Shown here piece by piece: positions 62,945-64,000 of a DNA stretch of 64,000 nucleotides (position 1 is its first letter; every line of letters begins with the position of its first letter). Made by a program: the position numbers and the translations under genes. Source of the DNA: Limnephilus marmoratus (lineage: Eukaryota > Arthropoda > Insecta > Trichoptera > Limnephilidae); contig OU862928.1 in NCBI GenBank assembly GCA_917880885.1, forward strand, positions 42,086,962 to 42,150,961. The letters run 5' to 3'. Below the pieces are notes generated by a model. It was not told where the DNA came from and did no database searches. It saw nothing but the letters and a program-made list of their open reading frames with translations.

Positions 62945-63690
62945 ACTAACTAACTAACTAACTAACCATCACGCCGTTTCCCCGCAGGGGTAGGCAGAGA
63001 CGACGGACCGCCAAACAACTCGGTCTTGGCACACACTCTTTGCCTCGCTCACATTCATACATCGTCGCATACATTCTCTTCTATTATTCTGACTTTTGAC
63101 ATGGCCCGACTCAAGTATCTGATTCACTTGATCGTGCCACGTCTTCCTCGGGCGTCCCCGACTTCTTCTTCCATTCACATTCGCGTCGTATATTCTTCTT
63201 ACACTACTTTCTTCGTTCATTCGCTCTACGTGCCCAAACCATCTGAGGCTCCCTTTCTTAATCTTACTCATTATGCTTACATCAGTCTTACATTCTTTGC
63301 GGATATCCACATCTACGATCATACATTGTTTATATTTATATTTCTGTTTATATTATACCCTTATGGAATGTGTGGGATTGCACTCTCCTCCCCACATACT
63401 GGAATAAACACTTAAAAAAAAAAAAAAAAATGTTTTACCACACATACGTCTCAGGAATCTTATTTCAAAAGCATTCAGTTAACTTTCATCCTTCCTCTGC
63501 CAGTTCCATGCCTCACTGCCATACATAAGGGTAGGTACCATGACTCCATTGTGGACTGCTAGCTTCGCTTCTTTTGACAGTTTTTTTATTAGCGCCAACG
63601 GCATTCAGTCCACTATTAATGGAGTTACCTGCATTCATCCTTCTTTCAATATCTCTATCAGCCTTTCCATCTCTCGTAAGCTACAGTGGC
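62945..63690 (-). pseudogene. RTE-like LINE 3' part with GTTA tail
   Basis: The minus-strand frame has KKGSLRWFGHVERMNEESSV, RRSRGRPRKTWHDQVNQI and a C-terminus VVWRSVVSAYPCGETA (62969), then GTTAGTTAGTTAG as tail (62945-62966). Upstream (63431-63690) the broken frame still reads KLAVHNGVMVPTLMYGSEAW and NAFEIRFLRRMCG, the RTE-like RT thumb. The two halves are separated by the insertion at 63332-63430. 5'-truncated and inactive. Confidence 0.8.
63332..63430 (+). mobile_element. Short poly(A)-tailed retroposed sequence, TSD TGTTT
   Basis: A 99-bp insert with AATAAA at 63403-63408 and a pure A run starting about 6 nt later. TGTTT occurs at 63327-63331 and 63431-63435. The uninterrupted counterpart is at about 49655-49675. 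The source RNA is unknown. Confidence 0.65.
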
Positions 63691-64000
63691 AAAATTTTAG
63701 TTTTCACTATTTCAAATATCCTTTAAAATCAGTAAAAACTAAAATTGGGCCACTGCGGCTATAATTATTATAAACACATTTTTTGCTGTCATTTTACAAG
63801 TTATATGAATGGAAAAATTTACAGCGTTTCTTTAAAGCTATTTAAGATATTTGCTGTATTTTAAACGTGTCGTATTTTATTAAGAGCATAAATCGAAAAT
63901 CCACATTTCGTCGAAAGTTGTTCTTACGATCGTGCAGGGTGGTTACAATGAGAAAGATTAATTATTCTCCGTACCAGCTTTTTAAAATTATAACTCAATT
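63691..64000. other. Unassigned sequence to the window end
   Basis: Nothing recognised. Confidence 0.35.

Overview
The window is AT-rich eukaryotic DNA, most likely from an insect. The evidence is the repeat content: tRNA-derived SINEs, Helitrons, a copia element with an iMet-type primer site, a CR1/Jockey-type LINE, Penelope-like elements (PLEs), and PIF/Harbinger, hAT and piggyBac elements. I cannot name the order or species. I found no conserved host gene, so the annotation is essentially one of nested transposable elements. Most long open frames outside the elements lie antisense to G-rich tracts, cross palindromes, or have no recognisable content.

Layout. 0-7 kb: a TIR element, a tandem array split by retroposon insertions, a short palindromic PLE derivative, and a 3.4-kb PLE (3371-6769) with a truncated RT plus GIY-YIG gene flanked by 1.4-kb inverted arms. 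8-14 kb: three Helitron copies with G-rich cores and assorted SINE/LINE debris. 14.4-18.6 kb: an apparently intact two-ORF LINE on the minus strand; an inverted copy of its insertion site lacking the LINE lies at 19.48-19.76 kb inside a PLE derivative. 23-31 kb: three further PLE-type palindromes, SINEs, Helitrons and duplications. 30.8-38.3 kb: a copia retrotransposon with near-identical 214-bp LTRs and a 5-bp TSD; it has lost its integrase core and carries 3.5 kb of nested material, including a PIF/Harbinger transposase/MADF pair. 40-46 kb: nonautonomous piggyBac, PIF/Harbinger and hAT elements with clear TSDs, Helitrons and a tRNA-headed SINE. 46-64 kb: more PLE palindromes, LINE fragments (one interrupted by another LINE with an 11-bp TSD), a fold-back element, and many copies of two dispersed repeats, here called S1 (tRNA-headed SINE) and R2 (an A-tailed repeat of about 470 bp).

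The most coherent system is the PLE set. Three unrelated sequence families (A, B, C) share one design. Two inverted arms each carry a hammerhead-ribozyme (HHR) motif. One arm ends in a 30-48 nt tail, the other stops at a fixed point, and most copies have a 9-15 bp target-site duplication. Family A includes both the RT-carrying element and at least five small derivatives, one of which holds a 0.4-kb captured segment. HHR motifs in PLEs are known; short, mobile, palindromic PLE derivatives with HHRs on both strands are the part that looks worth following up.
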